From Plutella xylostella (Eukaryota; Arthropoda; Insecta; Lepidoptera; Plutellidae): a stretch of 64,000 nt of DNA. How positions within the stretch are numbered: the first letter of the stretch is position 1; each line of letters starts with the position of its first letter. A program made the position numbers and the translations under genes. Positions 35,501 through 50,300 of the stretch are shown in pieces. The stretch spans positions 4,357,501 to 4,421,500 of the forward strand of contig NC_064011.1 of assembly GCF_932276165.1 (NCBI RefSeq). The letters are read 5' to 3'. The notes under the pieces are model-generated. The model worked only from the letters and a program-made list of their open reading frames with translations. It ran no database searches and was not told the DNA's origin.

Positions 35501-38500
35501 TCAATGGGGAGTAGGAATACCTATTGTTTTGACATAATATCATGTATTTGGAGTCTTGTCGCTGATATACAGGCTGTTGTTTTTTTTCTTATAGTAAGCC
35601 GAAAGGGGGTGACTCTGAACAACTATTTTTCTTCTACTGGCCTCCCAGAAATCACCCCTTTTTAGCACACTATAATAACCTCAAGGATTTACGGTTTAGA
35701 ATCAATCAATCGAAATACTTTTGAAACGTCAGTTATTTTTTTGACTGACTGTACCACACATACACATCACTAACGTATCTCCTTACCCCATTACAGGTGC
35801 GAGACAAAGAGGAGGAACTAGAAGTGGCGATGCAGAAGATTGACGCTCTCCGCGCCGACATAAGGAAGTCTGACAAGGGACGGCGTGAGATGGAAGCGAG
35901 GCTTGAGACTGTCACTCATGAGGCCACTATGGTGAGTCACTTTTACTTTAACTTTGACTTTGACTTTCACTTGGACAATATAGACGCTCCTCGGACCGAT
36001 ATAAGGAAGTCTGATAAGGGACGGCGTGAGATGGAAGCGAGGCTTGAGATTGTCACACACGCATGAAACAGGATGTTTAGCACTGCGCTGCCTTATACCT
36101 TTAAACCTGGTTTAAACGTTTTACTAGCAGCACAAACTACGCAAGAAAGCGCTACCTTAAGCTCCAATTTCTCCATAATCGGTTAGATCGTAACCAGGGA
36201 AAGGTTGATCAATTATGTATACGTCATCTCCATATTAAATTCTTGACAGATGTGTCAAAAGTCAAGCAATAATCCCCGGTTATGCTCTAACCCACTATGG
36301 CGAAATTGGCACTAAACATCTTTTTTACCAAACCCCCGTTTAACATGGTTTAAGCGGCTTTCTAACAATCTAATTCTGTTTCCAATGTACCAGGAGCGCA
36401 AACTACGCGAGGAGGCGCTGCGCTCGGCGCGCGAGAGCGGCGCTCCGGCCGGCGCCGCCGACGTGGCGCGCCTGCAGGCCGAGGTGGACGCTCTGGAGGT
36501 AAGAATAGGGACTATTTTACTATGATAAGGGAGGATTCGGAGGGCTTCCTTACTTTAATAGACGAATAGCGACGCAGGATCATCCAATGGCCTCCAATAG
36601 ATCCTTAAGTGTCTTCTGCTATAGATGCTGACAGCGAAACGCTACGATGCATGTGAAAATAGAGAGGAGGGGATCTCTCCTTAGATTCTAGTAGAAAATT
36701 TGTTGAAAGGCAGTAGAGTATAGCAATTATTAGAGCAAGGTACCAGGATCGCATACTCCGTAGAGGTATTATGAAAGAGTTATGTCTGATACATGACATG
36801 GTAACGGTAGTTGAATGTAAGCCATAGAAATGTAGAGACGAGGTACTAGGGTAGAAAAACGTCGTAGAGGTATGAATGAAGCTAGGATTAACGTTTGACG
36901 GTTGTCAGTCGATGATGATAATTATGAGAAATTATTGTCAGTTGTATTTATATTCATTAGATCAGCCGCTATTGGTCTATTGCGGTAAGAACCTACATCG
37001 AATCCTTCAAATAATTCCCAAACCTATTAGACATTAGCTCTTTCTTTCACATCTTTGCAAGCTAACTGACCATGTGTCCATAAATATACGCCATGTATGT
37101 CATAACATAAACTAACCCACCAACATTTGTCCACAGCACCAATACAAGGAGTCTCTGTCTCAACAACAGTCGCGCTACAACGCCGAGATGGCGTCATTGA
37201 GGGACCAACTGCAAGAGGCAGATGCCATGAGGACGCAGCTTAATAGAGAGGTAATAATAATACTTTATGGTCATGTAAACTGAATTTAAGGGGCAGTCGC
37301 AAGATATGCCGTTTGAGTTGCAGCGATATACCTATATATACTCCTAGATATTTAATAATCAGCTCCGCTTTGCCTTAAAAAGTTCCTGTGGGGATTCAGG
37401 GTCCTAACCTATAGGCTACTTATTATTCCTTCTACATAGAAAGAGTAACAAACATCCATAGTCACATACATTCGAGTTTATGAGAATTATGACCTGTCGC
37501 AAAACAATAGTTTTACAGATCGGCCCGAAATGGGTCTCGGAATATTTCATACCAATAATAATTTAATTCTATCTTACTAATGCCAATATTTTTCCCAACA
37601 GCTCCAAACAACTAAAGAGAAGCTGGAAAGCCGTCGCATGGAACAAATGAACGACAGTGATGATAAACAGATGCTGATCAACGAAAACAGGAAGTTAGCC
37701 AAGGATCTGGAAGCGGTCAGTAGATTTAAACAACGTTTAACGGGTGTTCAGACTGGTGTTTGACAGATTTATAAGGGATTTGACAGCGCTAAACAGTAAA
37801 GTTGTCACTTATCTGCCAAACTACTAAACTCGCTACTATACTGATATTTAAGTTTAAAATTTACTATACTGCACGGGGCGCAGAACACGCACGCCAATTA
37901 TTTGCGTCGCGCTCACTCACATCCCGTGGCGTCGTAAGCGAGTGCGGCGGATAACTTTTCTCTTGCGCTCCGTGCTAGGCCTTCTGTAAATCGCTTCAGT
38001 TTATAGTTTTTTCGTGCAGCTCACAGTTAGTTAGCAGACATTTACAAATGTATGACTCTTATACAATGTGTCTGTTTGTTGTCACTAAACAGATGGCAGA
38101 AAACGGTCGTCGCTGGCAAGCCGAGCGTCGTCAGTTAGACACAAGACTGGAGGAGCTGAGAGCCAAGCGAGACACCACCACGCACTGGGAGGCACAGGTA
38201 TGCACTAGATAGAGAACGAATGGGGAAGGTTGAGGAGGCATTGAAGTTCAAGTTTAGTCTTATAATTTGGGAGCAAAACGTGATAGTATCATATCTTTCT
38301 TACAACTAGCAAGGCGATGATATTTATATTAGGTGCTGAACATCTTTTGTTTTATGATGTAAAATTTCAGAGTAAAGAAAGACTATTACTTTGTCTGTGT
38401 GATCCTCTGACAGTTTACAATCGCTCTTGACCATGTAATGAAATGGGCTTGAATATGTAGAAGCAAACTAACTGAAACCCCATTTACATCTTATACACAC

Positions 38501-40686
38501 CACTTATACATAATACATTTGCGATAAGGCCGGCGTGTCAATGCTAATAAAGCTGTTGAGAATGTTTAATCGTAGAACTTCCAGGATGAATTGTATAATT
38601 ATAGATAATTTTATTTACATAAATTAACACATTAAAAATACATATTTGATTCATTTAAATTCTACAATCAAAATCAATTCAAAATCTACGATCCACAAAA
38701 AGCTTCGTCATTAACCTATATAACAAATGTTATCAGCAATATGCCTCGTCATCGTATTGTATAATTAATATGTGTTGTAATTGTCTGTCGCACAGATAGC
38801 AGACATAATCCGCTGGGTGGCCGATGAGAAAGAAGCTCGCGGCTACCTGCAGGCGCTGGCCACCAAGATGACCGAGGAGCTGGACTATTTGAAGCACGGT
38901 ATGTTTGTATTTCAGCTGTCGTTAAGCCTAGTCAGAGGCCTTCGGGTAGCTTAAAAACATCTGGACAGTCGGGTTGCCCACTTACCCGACAACTCTCTCA
39001 GCACAAGCTAGCTTGTGTTGGGGTCCACCAACCCGCTCTGGGCCAGCGTGGTGGACTAGGCCTGAAATCCTTCCTTCATTGGAAGGAGACCGGTGTTCTA
39101 GCAGTGGGGACGTGATGGGTCTTGATGATCATGATGTTTGTATTCTTAAAAAGTTTTTTCCGTGGGTGTTCCGGGGTAGAAAGTAAGCCTATAATAAGGT
39201 TATACTGCAGGCGCTGGCCACCAAGATGACCGAGGAGCTGGACTATTTGAAGCACGGTATGATTATAATAATATTCTTAAAAAGTCCGGAATTCCGGGGT
39301 AGAAAGTATAATATGTTAGTGTTATTTGCCAGATAGGATCAAAATTGGTTAAGCTGTTTTGTCGTGATATACACACTTACCTTAAAAATATTACGGTGAT
39401 AATATAGCTGATAGATGACTGAGGAACTGGACTATTTGAAGTACGGTATGTGTATATACTTATGGTGAAAAGAGCCGAGGAATGTATCCCGTGGAGATTC
39501 CGGGGTAAAATGTATAATCAATCGTGGCTACCTGTAGGCTCTGGCCACCAAGATGACCGAGGAACTTGACTATTTTAAGCACGGTATGTGTCTATACTTA
39601 TGCTGAAGAGAGCGGAGTAATGTTTGCATAATGTTAAGTCTTATGTGGTAGATTTTATGAAAATTTCAGTTATTTGTGGGTGATATACACACTCACAAAC
39701 TTACGTCTTTACAATGTTATTGTGAATCTTTGTGGCTTATTTGTAACTTACGTCTTTACAATGTTATTGTGAATATTTGTGGCTTATTTGTATGGAATCT
39801 TTGTCCGTATAATAAAAGCGTCAAGATTGTGAAATGTGCTAATATGAATACAGGGATATGGTTAGGCTAGCTTATCCGCTTAGCATCTGTATTATTTTAT
39901 GTACGGGGCTAAAAGACGGGTTTTTTTGTGCATATACCCAATCTATAATATAAATAACATATATTACTAGTTATAGAACCCAGTTTTCAGCTCAGCCATA
40001 TAAAGAGTGTTGCAAAAACGGAACAGTAAGCCGAATGCCGATGGTGTCTCAGGAAGTCATCTAGACTTACTTTTGTTTTACGAGTTTAAGAAACTCGCAA
40101 ATAGGGAGTTGAGTAATTTTTGCCTTTGAGCCCCCCCATTTTTGCTTACCCCTTTTTGCGATGCTCCCGTTTTATCACACATAGTCTAACAACAACATTC
40201 TTATTCCAGCGTCCACCCCCCGCTCGTCTCTCCCCTCCCCGTCGCCGGCCACAGCAGGCAACAACGGCGGCGGCGGCGGCTGGCGTAATAGGAGGTCACA
40301 GAAACTGGACAAGATGGAGATACTCACGCTGCAGTCTTCACTGCACAGGTTAGTTAAAACTAACTGGACCAAAAGTCAACGCGGAAAGAAACAGATTAGA
40401 CAGCTCTAGCTACGACATTAGAAACTTACTATTACATACTATGGTATAAAAAGAGCCGCATTTGCATTGGTTCGCTATCGACGTCGATAAACGTCACTAT
40501 ATCGCGATTCGCCATAAAAACAGCGCTGTGATCGGTGGAACGCGCATTAAACCAGTTTATCGACATCGTTAACGAACCCGTATAGCGGCAGCACGAGTTT
40601 CTTGCATCTTTCTACTCTACAAAGGCCCCTATCCTCATGGGTAGTAGTTAGTAAACACCCCCCCCGCCGGCGCCGGGTGGCAAACA

Positions 40687-40721
<35 letters not shown>

Positions 40722-43700
40722 TGGCGGAACAGACGCTCGCAGACACTGGACAAGATGGAGATACTCACGCTGCAGTCTTCACCACTTCACAGGTTAGTTT
40801 TATATGTAACTGTATGTCTATCTTGAACTATGGTTAGAAATGGAAGCAGATTCGAGAGCAACTAAGAATTAGGGTAAGGTAGAGGCATCGGTACACCTAT
40901 GTATCTAGACCTAGTCAACAGCGATCTGGAAAGAAACAGCTAAGGTATAGTATTGAGCGCAGGTACTGGCCACAAACACACACAACAAGCGGCTTTCCCT
41001 ATTCAGCCACTTTGGGTCTTTCGTCAACCCTGTGAAAAGCTTACTGAATGTGTCAAAACATGGTAAAATTTTTGGTGGTTAAACAATAATCTAAATCAAA
41101 GACTAAATTATTTGTTTCTGTTTCAGTGAGATCCAAGCGAAGCAGGCAGTCGGAGAGGAGCTGAGCAGAACAAGATCAGAACTTTTGGCTAGTCAAAGGT
41201 AATTATTGATTTGTAATAAACTTTCAATATTATAATAATTTATGATATATACACATGGTTTAGTTAGTCCCACAATTTATAATGTGTCAAAATTTATACA
41301 AGTTCGGTGGTTGCAAGTGTAATGGTTAGGTTAAAACGGATGACTAGGCTTCCCATTCTGAATATCTATAGCAGTTTACTGCTAGACATGGGCCTCTTCC
41401 AAAGCACGCCACTGGATGCGATTTATAGTTTTTTTTTGAGAATCGAAACTAGGTATTTCCCAGAACTTTTTGAACAAAAAGTGTTAAAACCGAGCCACGA
41501 TGAGTCATTATTTTTTCAGCTACATACTGTATCACTTGTATAAATATCCTCTGGAAGCCATTAACCTAATAACCCCACCTTTTCCCCCCACAGAGAGCTA
41601 CTAGAGACCCGCTCCCGCCTCGACTCTCTATCGCACGAGATGAAGCGCAAGGAACAACACCTGAGAGAGCTGCAGGCGAGAGGGGCCGTCCCTCACGCCT
41701 CCTGTGAGTATATCAACTATGTCTATACAGGATGTTCTAAACAGGGTATACTAAGCAGAAAGGGGGTGAAGCCTTAAGTCGTAGAACAAAAGTTATTCAT
41801 AATTACTGCTGGAGTCGCCCTATTTCGGTTTTGTATATCACTTTTGCAGGTATATCTAAAGCATTTTCTAGCAGTCAACCTAAAGAAGGTACAGACAAAC
41901 CAGCCATCAGTGTCTGTGTCAGGCGATTAATAATAATCATTCAATGGATTGATTCCTAGCGCCTGATCAAAAAGTGGCTCTACTAGATGTGTGGTGACCA
42001 CATGCATCTGGATCCAGCTCAAAGGACTATAATGCGTTGCCTTTGTTACCATCGCTGGTAGTAGAAGGACAGTTTATTGATTTAGAACAAACGGATTTTA
42101 ACATAATAATATGAAATGTTAATTCCGACATATAGGTTGAACAATAGTGACATCTACTGAAAGCTGTTTCACATCTGAACAACGACTGATAATAAAGCTA
42201 ACTGGCTTGGCAAATCCATTCACCATGGTTACAAACCCTAGTCCAGCTCTAGTGATTATTACCCCCTCATTAAGAAGAAAAACATATCATCCAACGCTGG
42301 GTTTCACACTCGCAAATTCGTATGTGTATGTCATGAATATGCAATTTATTATTTTATAAAACTTTATGTCTTCTCATGTTTGTAAACAACAGTTGCACCG
42401 GTGGCTTAATATTTGACGAAGTTATTTGTTTCAGCACATATTTTATCTATTTACTCTGTGTATCTATAAATACCCATGTATATGTGTATGGAAATAATAT
42501 GTTTATTTAGTGCACCATTTCTTTCTGTTTTCGTTACATGTTACCGCAAAATGCCCATCCTTACGACATAAATCGACTATTCTGGTGTCGTCGAAACGTT
42601 CCATTCTCCACAAACTGCTATCTGGCTTGTTGGGTCTGTCGCCCAAAGTCCAACGCCGCCCGCGTCGGAATAAAAAACGAAAATAACGGAACGCATCCAA
42701 CAAAAAAATAAAACCTCATCCGCGCGAAAACTCTATGGACTATATTGCTCGGCTTGTAAAATTCAAAATTGGAACTGTGATTCGAAATTTATGATTCCAT
42801 TTCTTTTGTTTTCTTTTTTATATCCGCGGATGTATTGTATTATTTGTGGCATTTATTCGTTGAAATGGCGTCCGTATGACGTGCCGCCATTTTGTTTTTT
42901 TATTGTTTAATTATAAATATTTGTTTTTTTAACCCTTAATGATTCCTTGTTTGTGATTTGGGAATGTCCTGTGTTGAGTCGTTTAGTTCGGAGTTGGCTG
43001 AGGCCGTATTTACCGCTATTCATAGGCGTGACGTCGTGCCTGTGGGGCGTGGCCATCTTGGTTTATCATCACATATACGACTGATTGGCAGGTTTTTTTT
43101 AAAATTTATTGTATGTAGATTCTTATAAGTGTACCAATTTGTGGGGTACCTACCTTATTTATTTTGCTTGGGTAAAATCTGGACCTGATGATTTTGTGTT
43201 CAGATACAATATACCTGTAACTTTTTAAAATATACTATAGCAATCCCAGATTATAAAGATTGACCAATTCATCACACATTTTTAATAACATGCCTGCCTA
43301 TAATAAATAATATATTATGTTTCTTTTTCTTATTTTTTATTGGGGATTGCGTTCGATATACCTAAATAATCTAAAATGTTATACTTGGTACCTACTACAC
43401 CATTATTTATTCACTAATTTAACTTACGTGTCGACTTTATTTGATGACGAAGTATTTTACACGTTTAAATCAATTGCAATATTTGCTTACTATGCTGGTC
43501 ATAAAAAAGTTTAATATTTCGTACAAACCATGTTAGTAAAAACTCTTTTACTACTCAAAACAAAGATCTGGCTTCGAAATCTGAAAACAAAATCCCAAAG
43601 ATATTGTAAAAGTATTAAAATACAATACAATACAATACAATATAACTTTATTAAAATAATTAGTATGTAATTTAAAATGAGTTTTTTTTATATAAAATAA

Positions 43701-46700
43701 CGCTTGGGCAAAATTCTAAAATTTCACCAAAGGTGTACAAATTATCTAGTCGTAGAAATTAGTGTAGTTTAAATAAATAAAAACCAAAGAAATTTGAATC
43801 TCAGCAATTCGAACTAGTCACATTACGACACAATACAGGATGTTTCATTTTATTTTTAAGTCTATTATTTACGTTTTAGTTGTAAAATAGAATCTCTATA
43901 ATTTTTTAACTTACCTACATACGGCAGTCTTTTAAAAGTATTCTTTTTAATCTGTTAATAATGTTATCTGCATTTATCCGCTGGTTGTTATTGTTCATCT
44001 TTTTTTAAAAACAATATTTTGTATCATTATATTTCATTGTAAAAATACATTGGGATCAATAAAAAAATGCATAAACAAACACTGTCTGTTCAAAAATATT
44101 ATGGCGATACCTGAAACAATTTGATCGAGTGTATTTTTATAATGCTTAATTTATTAAGTTGTATAAAACCCACAAAATATGCATTTTAGTTTACACAAAC
44201 CTGTATTTGTCTCAAACATTTTTTTTTGTAAATAATTTTATTAAACAATTCTGTTGTATACCTCAGCTATTTTTATTGACTTTTGAAGCTTTGAACAGTA
44301 GATTTGAGATATAGACTGTAACGTTTTATTTTAATAACGTGTTCCTTTTACATTTTATTAAAATTTCCATAATTAAAATAATTTTTCCTATTATCTCATA
44401 AACTCCCCCCCATGCTATATGCAAACAAGAATTACTCTTATCACCGAGTACTAAGATCGTAAGTTATGCGCAAGCAGCCAGGCAGGGATCCACAAAATCT
44501 TCAACATATTGGAGCAGCAAACAAGAAGAAACTGGTTCGTTTTCAAAATAATTATTGTTTTTTTTTGTAACCGTCTCCCAGTAGCCATCTAGCGTTGTGA
44601 TTGTGTATTGTTTCACGTTTGTCATTGGCTATTGGTCATCTGTCGTTTTTTTCCTTGATTGACTTGATTGATTGCAATATTTGATTTAAACTTTCTTAAT
44701 TTTTTTTTTTGATTGAATGTTTATAGTATTTTTTTGTTTTAATTAGAAAAAACTACAGATGAATCCAAAGCATTTAATAATGTTTGTGACCTTGTCCTAT
44801 TTAACTTTTTGTTATATTTTTACTTTCATTGTAAATATGAGCAAGTGTGAAGGAAAATAATCAAAAAATACGGCTGTATCACTGTTTTGAGAGTCTTCTG
44901 CTAGTTTAGTGTATGTTTTTTAACTTGATTATGTTTTTGTTTTTATGAATATTATGAAATTAACTGTAGTAAGTAAGCATTTTGTTGATATGAATATAAG
45001 TTATGTACGGTTTAGGTTATTTACAGAATTTTCTATTGTGTTTTTAAAGACTCAAAAACGGTGATGATTGCTGACGTTTCGGCCTGTAAATTTGTTTTGA
45101 TAAATAAAAATAAAACATTTGCTTTTCGCTTTGCTTGAGCTTGTTGCAGTGGGTTGAAATTAAGTAACATCATATTGAATGTTAAGGTTTTTTTACCCCT
45201 CAGTTTCAAAACACTGTGTAACGTGCTAAGCATTTTTTTGGTTTTCTTTAACACTTGTTTGTATGTTTAATCTAGTGACCATTTTTGACTAATATATTTT
45301 TGTGAACCCCCTGTATATTGTTTTAAATTAGTTATTAGAAATATTGTGTTTTGTCCTTTGTACAAATACTGTATTCATACGTCTGTAAAAAGACAAAAAA
45401 TTCAAAACAAATATAAAGAAGTTAAGAAGAAACACACAATTGTATATTATTTTGGCAAAATAAATACACTTGAATACACTATTTACATATGTGCATGTTA
45501 AAATATGATGTCCTACTTATAGTTTATTTTCAACGTGTTCGTTAAATAATCGTTACATTTGTGTTCATTCACGGTTTCGGTTGGGATTGGTATATTTAAC
45601 CATTACTATTATTTGTTTACTCCTGCACAATTTTCACCTAATATCCCTCTATATACTATAATAATTTTGTCTATTCCAAAACCCCGTTCAGAATTCACCC
45701 CTGTTGCCTATACAATTAAGTTCAAAATCCTAAAGTCTCCATACAATTTTCAGTCCTGGATCGGCCGCCCTCACAAATGAGCTACCTCGACCAGTTTCTG
45801 AAGGAAGCCCCGACGGAACGGCATTACGACAATGTCGCCTCTATGAACAGCGAGCAGAAGGTTGGTTTTGCATTTTGTGTGGAGTTTGAGGGCTGTTGTA
45901 CTGTATTTTGTTGGTAAAATTTATGTTTTGAGTTTTGTGTCATCTCTTTGATGTACGAATGAAGAAATGAATTTTGAATTGCGTTCGGTACTGACTGTTT
46001 AATGAAAGTTCAGTAACGCTAACTTTGCAACAGGTAAAAGATAGATTATTATTTTTTATTTAAATGGTAGCCCTCCATGTATGAATAATGGTAAGATGTC
46101 CCACCCACGTCAGTGACACAAATGACAAAGAAGTTAATTGATGCCTTAAAAAACTTATTTTGTTTTTGGCTCTTGTTTCTGTTGCAAACTGTAATTGATG
46201 ACAAAATAGCTTCATTAGGATATATATTTTTTAGTTTACCATCAACTTTATAGTTTATTCTGTAAATAATTGTAAATAACATTTCTGCACTGCGAATTCA
46301 CATTTACTCATCGGATCTTTATAAAGTGTGGAGTTAGTTCAACCAGACAATGGACTTTCATTGGCTAGTTTTTACTCCTGATTGGTCGACTGGCAACTTG
46401 AACTAACTTCACACACAAACGTCTGGTGTGTAATTTTACTTTGGTGTTTTTGTAACGACCTTGTTTCACGGGGAAAGACATCTGATACAAACAAAAACTA
46501 CCCTTATTCGAATGTAATAAGGGTCCTGTCAGATGTCTTTCCTCGTGAAAAAAGGATGCTTTTTCATTTTCATTTGCTTTTAATTTTGTTTAGGTGGTCG
46601 AAATGGCGATTGATACTTTATTAAATAAATAACTATAAATTTAAAACTACTCTATGATTAAATAAAATTGTGAACATATAGTTTAATTATTATAGAAAAG

Positions 46701-47342
46701 TTAAACGAATCAGGCGATTAATTGTCTAGATAAAATACTTATTTGTCAGTAATACGAGTGGCTTGGTGTAATTTTTGGCCATTGACGGGTGCAATTTGCT
46801 GTATACTCGACAACAAGACTACAAATTCAATAATTAAAATATCAGTCGCCATTTCCCCACCCGCCGTCGGCCATTTTTAATATTAGTTTGCGCGTCGCCG
46901 CACAGATGTCGCCACAGTCGCACTACCGCTACGCCGGGCGTCGCGAAACTGGACGCTGTTGCGATCACAATAAGGTATATTGTTGAATGCTTTCTTGTCT
47001 TTTTCGTTTGCTTGTTGACGCTTTTGAATGTGCACTGTATGTTTTAATAATTTCAAAGGATTGAATTATTTGTAAAAGCAAAACCTTTAGACTTTGTTGT
47101 ATTTTTAATTGTAAATCTATTGCGTCTGTAAGCTTAAAATTTAACGTCTATCAACTTAGCATTCGATTTAATTGCATTGGTTTATTAAAGACTAGCTGTT
47201 CCCGCGCGCTTCGCTTCGCCTTAAAAAGTTTTCCCGTGGGAATTCCGGGATAAAAAGTAGCCTATGTTCTTTCCCAGGGTCTAGACCGTATGTATACCAA
47301 ATTTCATTCAAATCCGTTCAGTAGTTTTGGCGTGAAAGAGTA

Positions 47343-47373
<31 letters not shown>

Positions 47374-50300
47374 CAGTTACTTTCGCATTTATAATATTAG
47401 TAAGGATTTATTATTATACACGTTTCTCTCTATTTACTTAGTTGAATGTAATGAGTGTAATAATGAATTTGCAGTTGTAAAATCATGGAACTAATTCGAA
47501 TACGCTTTTCATTCACGCAATGCACATAAAATACTAACTTTAAGTTATCTGACTAAAACCCCTGGCTCATTACCCAGGTCTTGTCTGTTATTGCCTCTTA
47601 CTTCTACTTACAACAGTATGTTTTATATTTACTTAACCAATAACCGTTTGTTTTTTTCATTATAAAACGCTCGTCAACCATTTTTTTTCTGTCTACAATA
47701 TCTTCTAATTCTTACCAAAACAGAGACAATTATTATTAGTCACATAGCATACCATATTTTTTACAGAGCTAAAAAAACTTATTTTGGCCCTTCTTGTGTG
47801 AAATGTGCTAAATTAAATTGTCTCGCCCAAACAAACCCCCAACCCCGCAATATAACCGGGCGTGTGACTAAACCCCCCACTATTGCAGCTGCTATACGGC
47901 TCCGGGCAGTGGGGTGGTCTCAGCGGGTCCGCTGAATCACAGGATGAAGAGTTGCGACCCGTATCGCCGGCGTCCAGCAAGAGCGAGCCGAGCGAGATGT
48001 CGACTGTTAGCGCGCAGGTATGTGTGTGAAATGTGTTGGAATAGATTTGTGCTGTAATGTTGTTTTTTAATTGGTTTCTCCAACTGGGTGGTTTAGTACA
48101 CTGTCCGCACACTTTGGGTAAAATGTATTAAACTTCACCTGTTAACGTCTTTAGGAAGTTTCAAAATTATGCTTATGGTGCAATAGTGTTACAAATTGTA
48201 TTAATGAATTAAGACTTTCCTCTTGGCCGCCGTGCTAGAATATCGGCCAGAAGCACATTATGTACTACACGAAAATTCTCTTATTACTTTAGGCCATCCC
48301 TACCAGACCTTTTCTTGGTGAAAATATTAGGCAAATCGCCTGACTCTTTTGAAAATTCACTCGCCAATGATAGACCAATTTTAATAACATTCAATTTCTC
48401 CCACAGGACCCGTCGGTAGCCCCCATGCTGCCGGGCAAGCAGCAAGTCCATCAATTCCTAGTGCGGACTTTCAGTAGTCCGACCAAGTGCAACCACTGCA
48501 CCTCGCTCATGGTAAGAAACAATGCTACAACAGATTTCTACAGGGCGTTTAAAAAGGATATAGAAAGCTTTCGGCTTGCGGGGGTGAATGAGAGTCATTT
48601 TAAAGAACTTTGTTTAAAGTAATTAAATTTTGCTTATCCTCTCTGTTCTTGCATTTCGATATTATGTTATGACACATTCGATATATTTTGCGAAATTATA
48701 AAAATACCCTAATGACCCCCTGAGACTAGCATATTACTTAATAATCCATGACATCCATTTTTTTACTGAACATCTGTTATATTTCCAGCCAGTTACAGTT
48801 GCCCCCTTAACCTCAATCCTCTCCTAACAGATCGGGTTAGCCCGCCAAGGCGTGGTCTGTGAAACGTGCGGCTTGGCCGTGCACCCTCGTTGTTGCGCAC
48901 GCGTGCCCCCGCGCTGCCCCCCGCCCCCCACCCCCCGACGACCTCTCGGCATAGACCCCCGAGCGGGACAGGGGACGGCTTACGAGGGATATGTTAAAGT
49001 AAGTACCGGAAACAAACCTCAATCGCGAAAAATGGAATAACGCCATCTATGATTGACGAAAGAACTATTTAGTTCATTGGCGTTTGCGACAGTAGTGCCC
49101 CCCGCCCCCCGCACCCCGCAGGCCCCTGGGGATAGACCCTAGGGCGGGGCAGGGGACGGCTTATGAATGATGTCAAAGTAAGTATCAGGTACTTACTTCC
49201 TCAAAAACAGTCGCGAAAAATGGATTAACGCCATCTATGATTGAAAAATGGAACTAGATAGCTTGTCGCGTGGTCCCTGAGGTGTCCCCCGCTCCCCGCG
49301 CCCCGCAGGCCCCTGGGGATAGACCCTAGGGCGGGGCAGGGGACGGCCTACGAGGGGTATGTAAAAGTAAGTGAATACATGAGCCATGAAGCCACAAAAC
49401 TTCATATAGAGCCATCTATGATTGAGCTAAGGAACTAGATAGTTTCTTGTCGTGCACCCGCGGTGCTCGAGGCCCCCTTGACCCCCGGAGGCCCCTTGGC
49501 ATAGGCCCCGGGCAGGGCAGGGGACGGCTTATGAAGGACATGTCAATGTTAGTATCTGAAACAAACCACAATCGCGAAATACGGAATAACGCCATCTATA
49601 AACATACTAAGTAACTATCTAGTTGCTATCGCCATCTATTAATGAACTAGTTATCATAAATATAATTACGTTTATCTACGTCGATAACTAATCCCGTGTA
49701 GACGCCGCAGATTGCATAGCAATAACAATACAAATGTTTAGAGTTACAAATGATATGTTTTGTGTTCAGGTACCAAAGCCTGGAGGCGTGAAGAAAGGAT
49801 GGATGCGACAATTTGTCGTCGTGTGCGACTTCAAACTGTTCCTCTACGACATCTCGCAAGACCGGTAAGCATTGTTGTTTGTTTAGTTATTAATAGAATG
49901 GAAATAAATACAGGGTGTTGCAAAAAGGGTATACTAAGCCGAAACCTACATGTGCAGCATATAATATTAAGCCGAAAAAAAAAATCATTTTCCATAGAAA
50001 CTTTGTTGGTCACGTGACTATTACTATGGAAAAAAAATTTTTTTTTCGCGAATTTCCAAATTCTGATTTCAGTTTCGGGCTTAGATATAATATGCTGCAC
50101 ATGTAGGTTTCGGCTTAGTATACCAATTTTGCAACACCCTGTAGAATAATTATGGATGCAATAAATGATTGAGAATTGAGTATTGAACACATAGTCATTT
50201 GAGATGAGCATTTATACTTTAATTAAAAATCTACTCCGTTTGCGTAAAGGGCATAATCTGCAGATTTTCAGCAAGAGTTTAAAATTATACTTACATAATT

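Noticed and set aside
37870..37990. GC-rich exon or CpG element in intron 20
   Set aside because: No open frame continues the coiled coil and no splice pair brackets it.
44465..44550. Small exon starting ATGCGCAAGCAGCC in intron 25
   Set aside because: No family recognised, no in-phase fit with exons 25 or 26, short open frame only.
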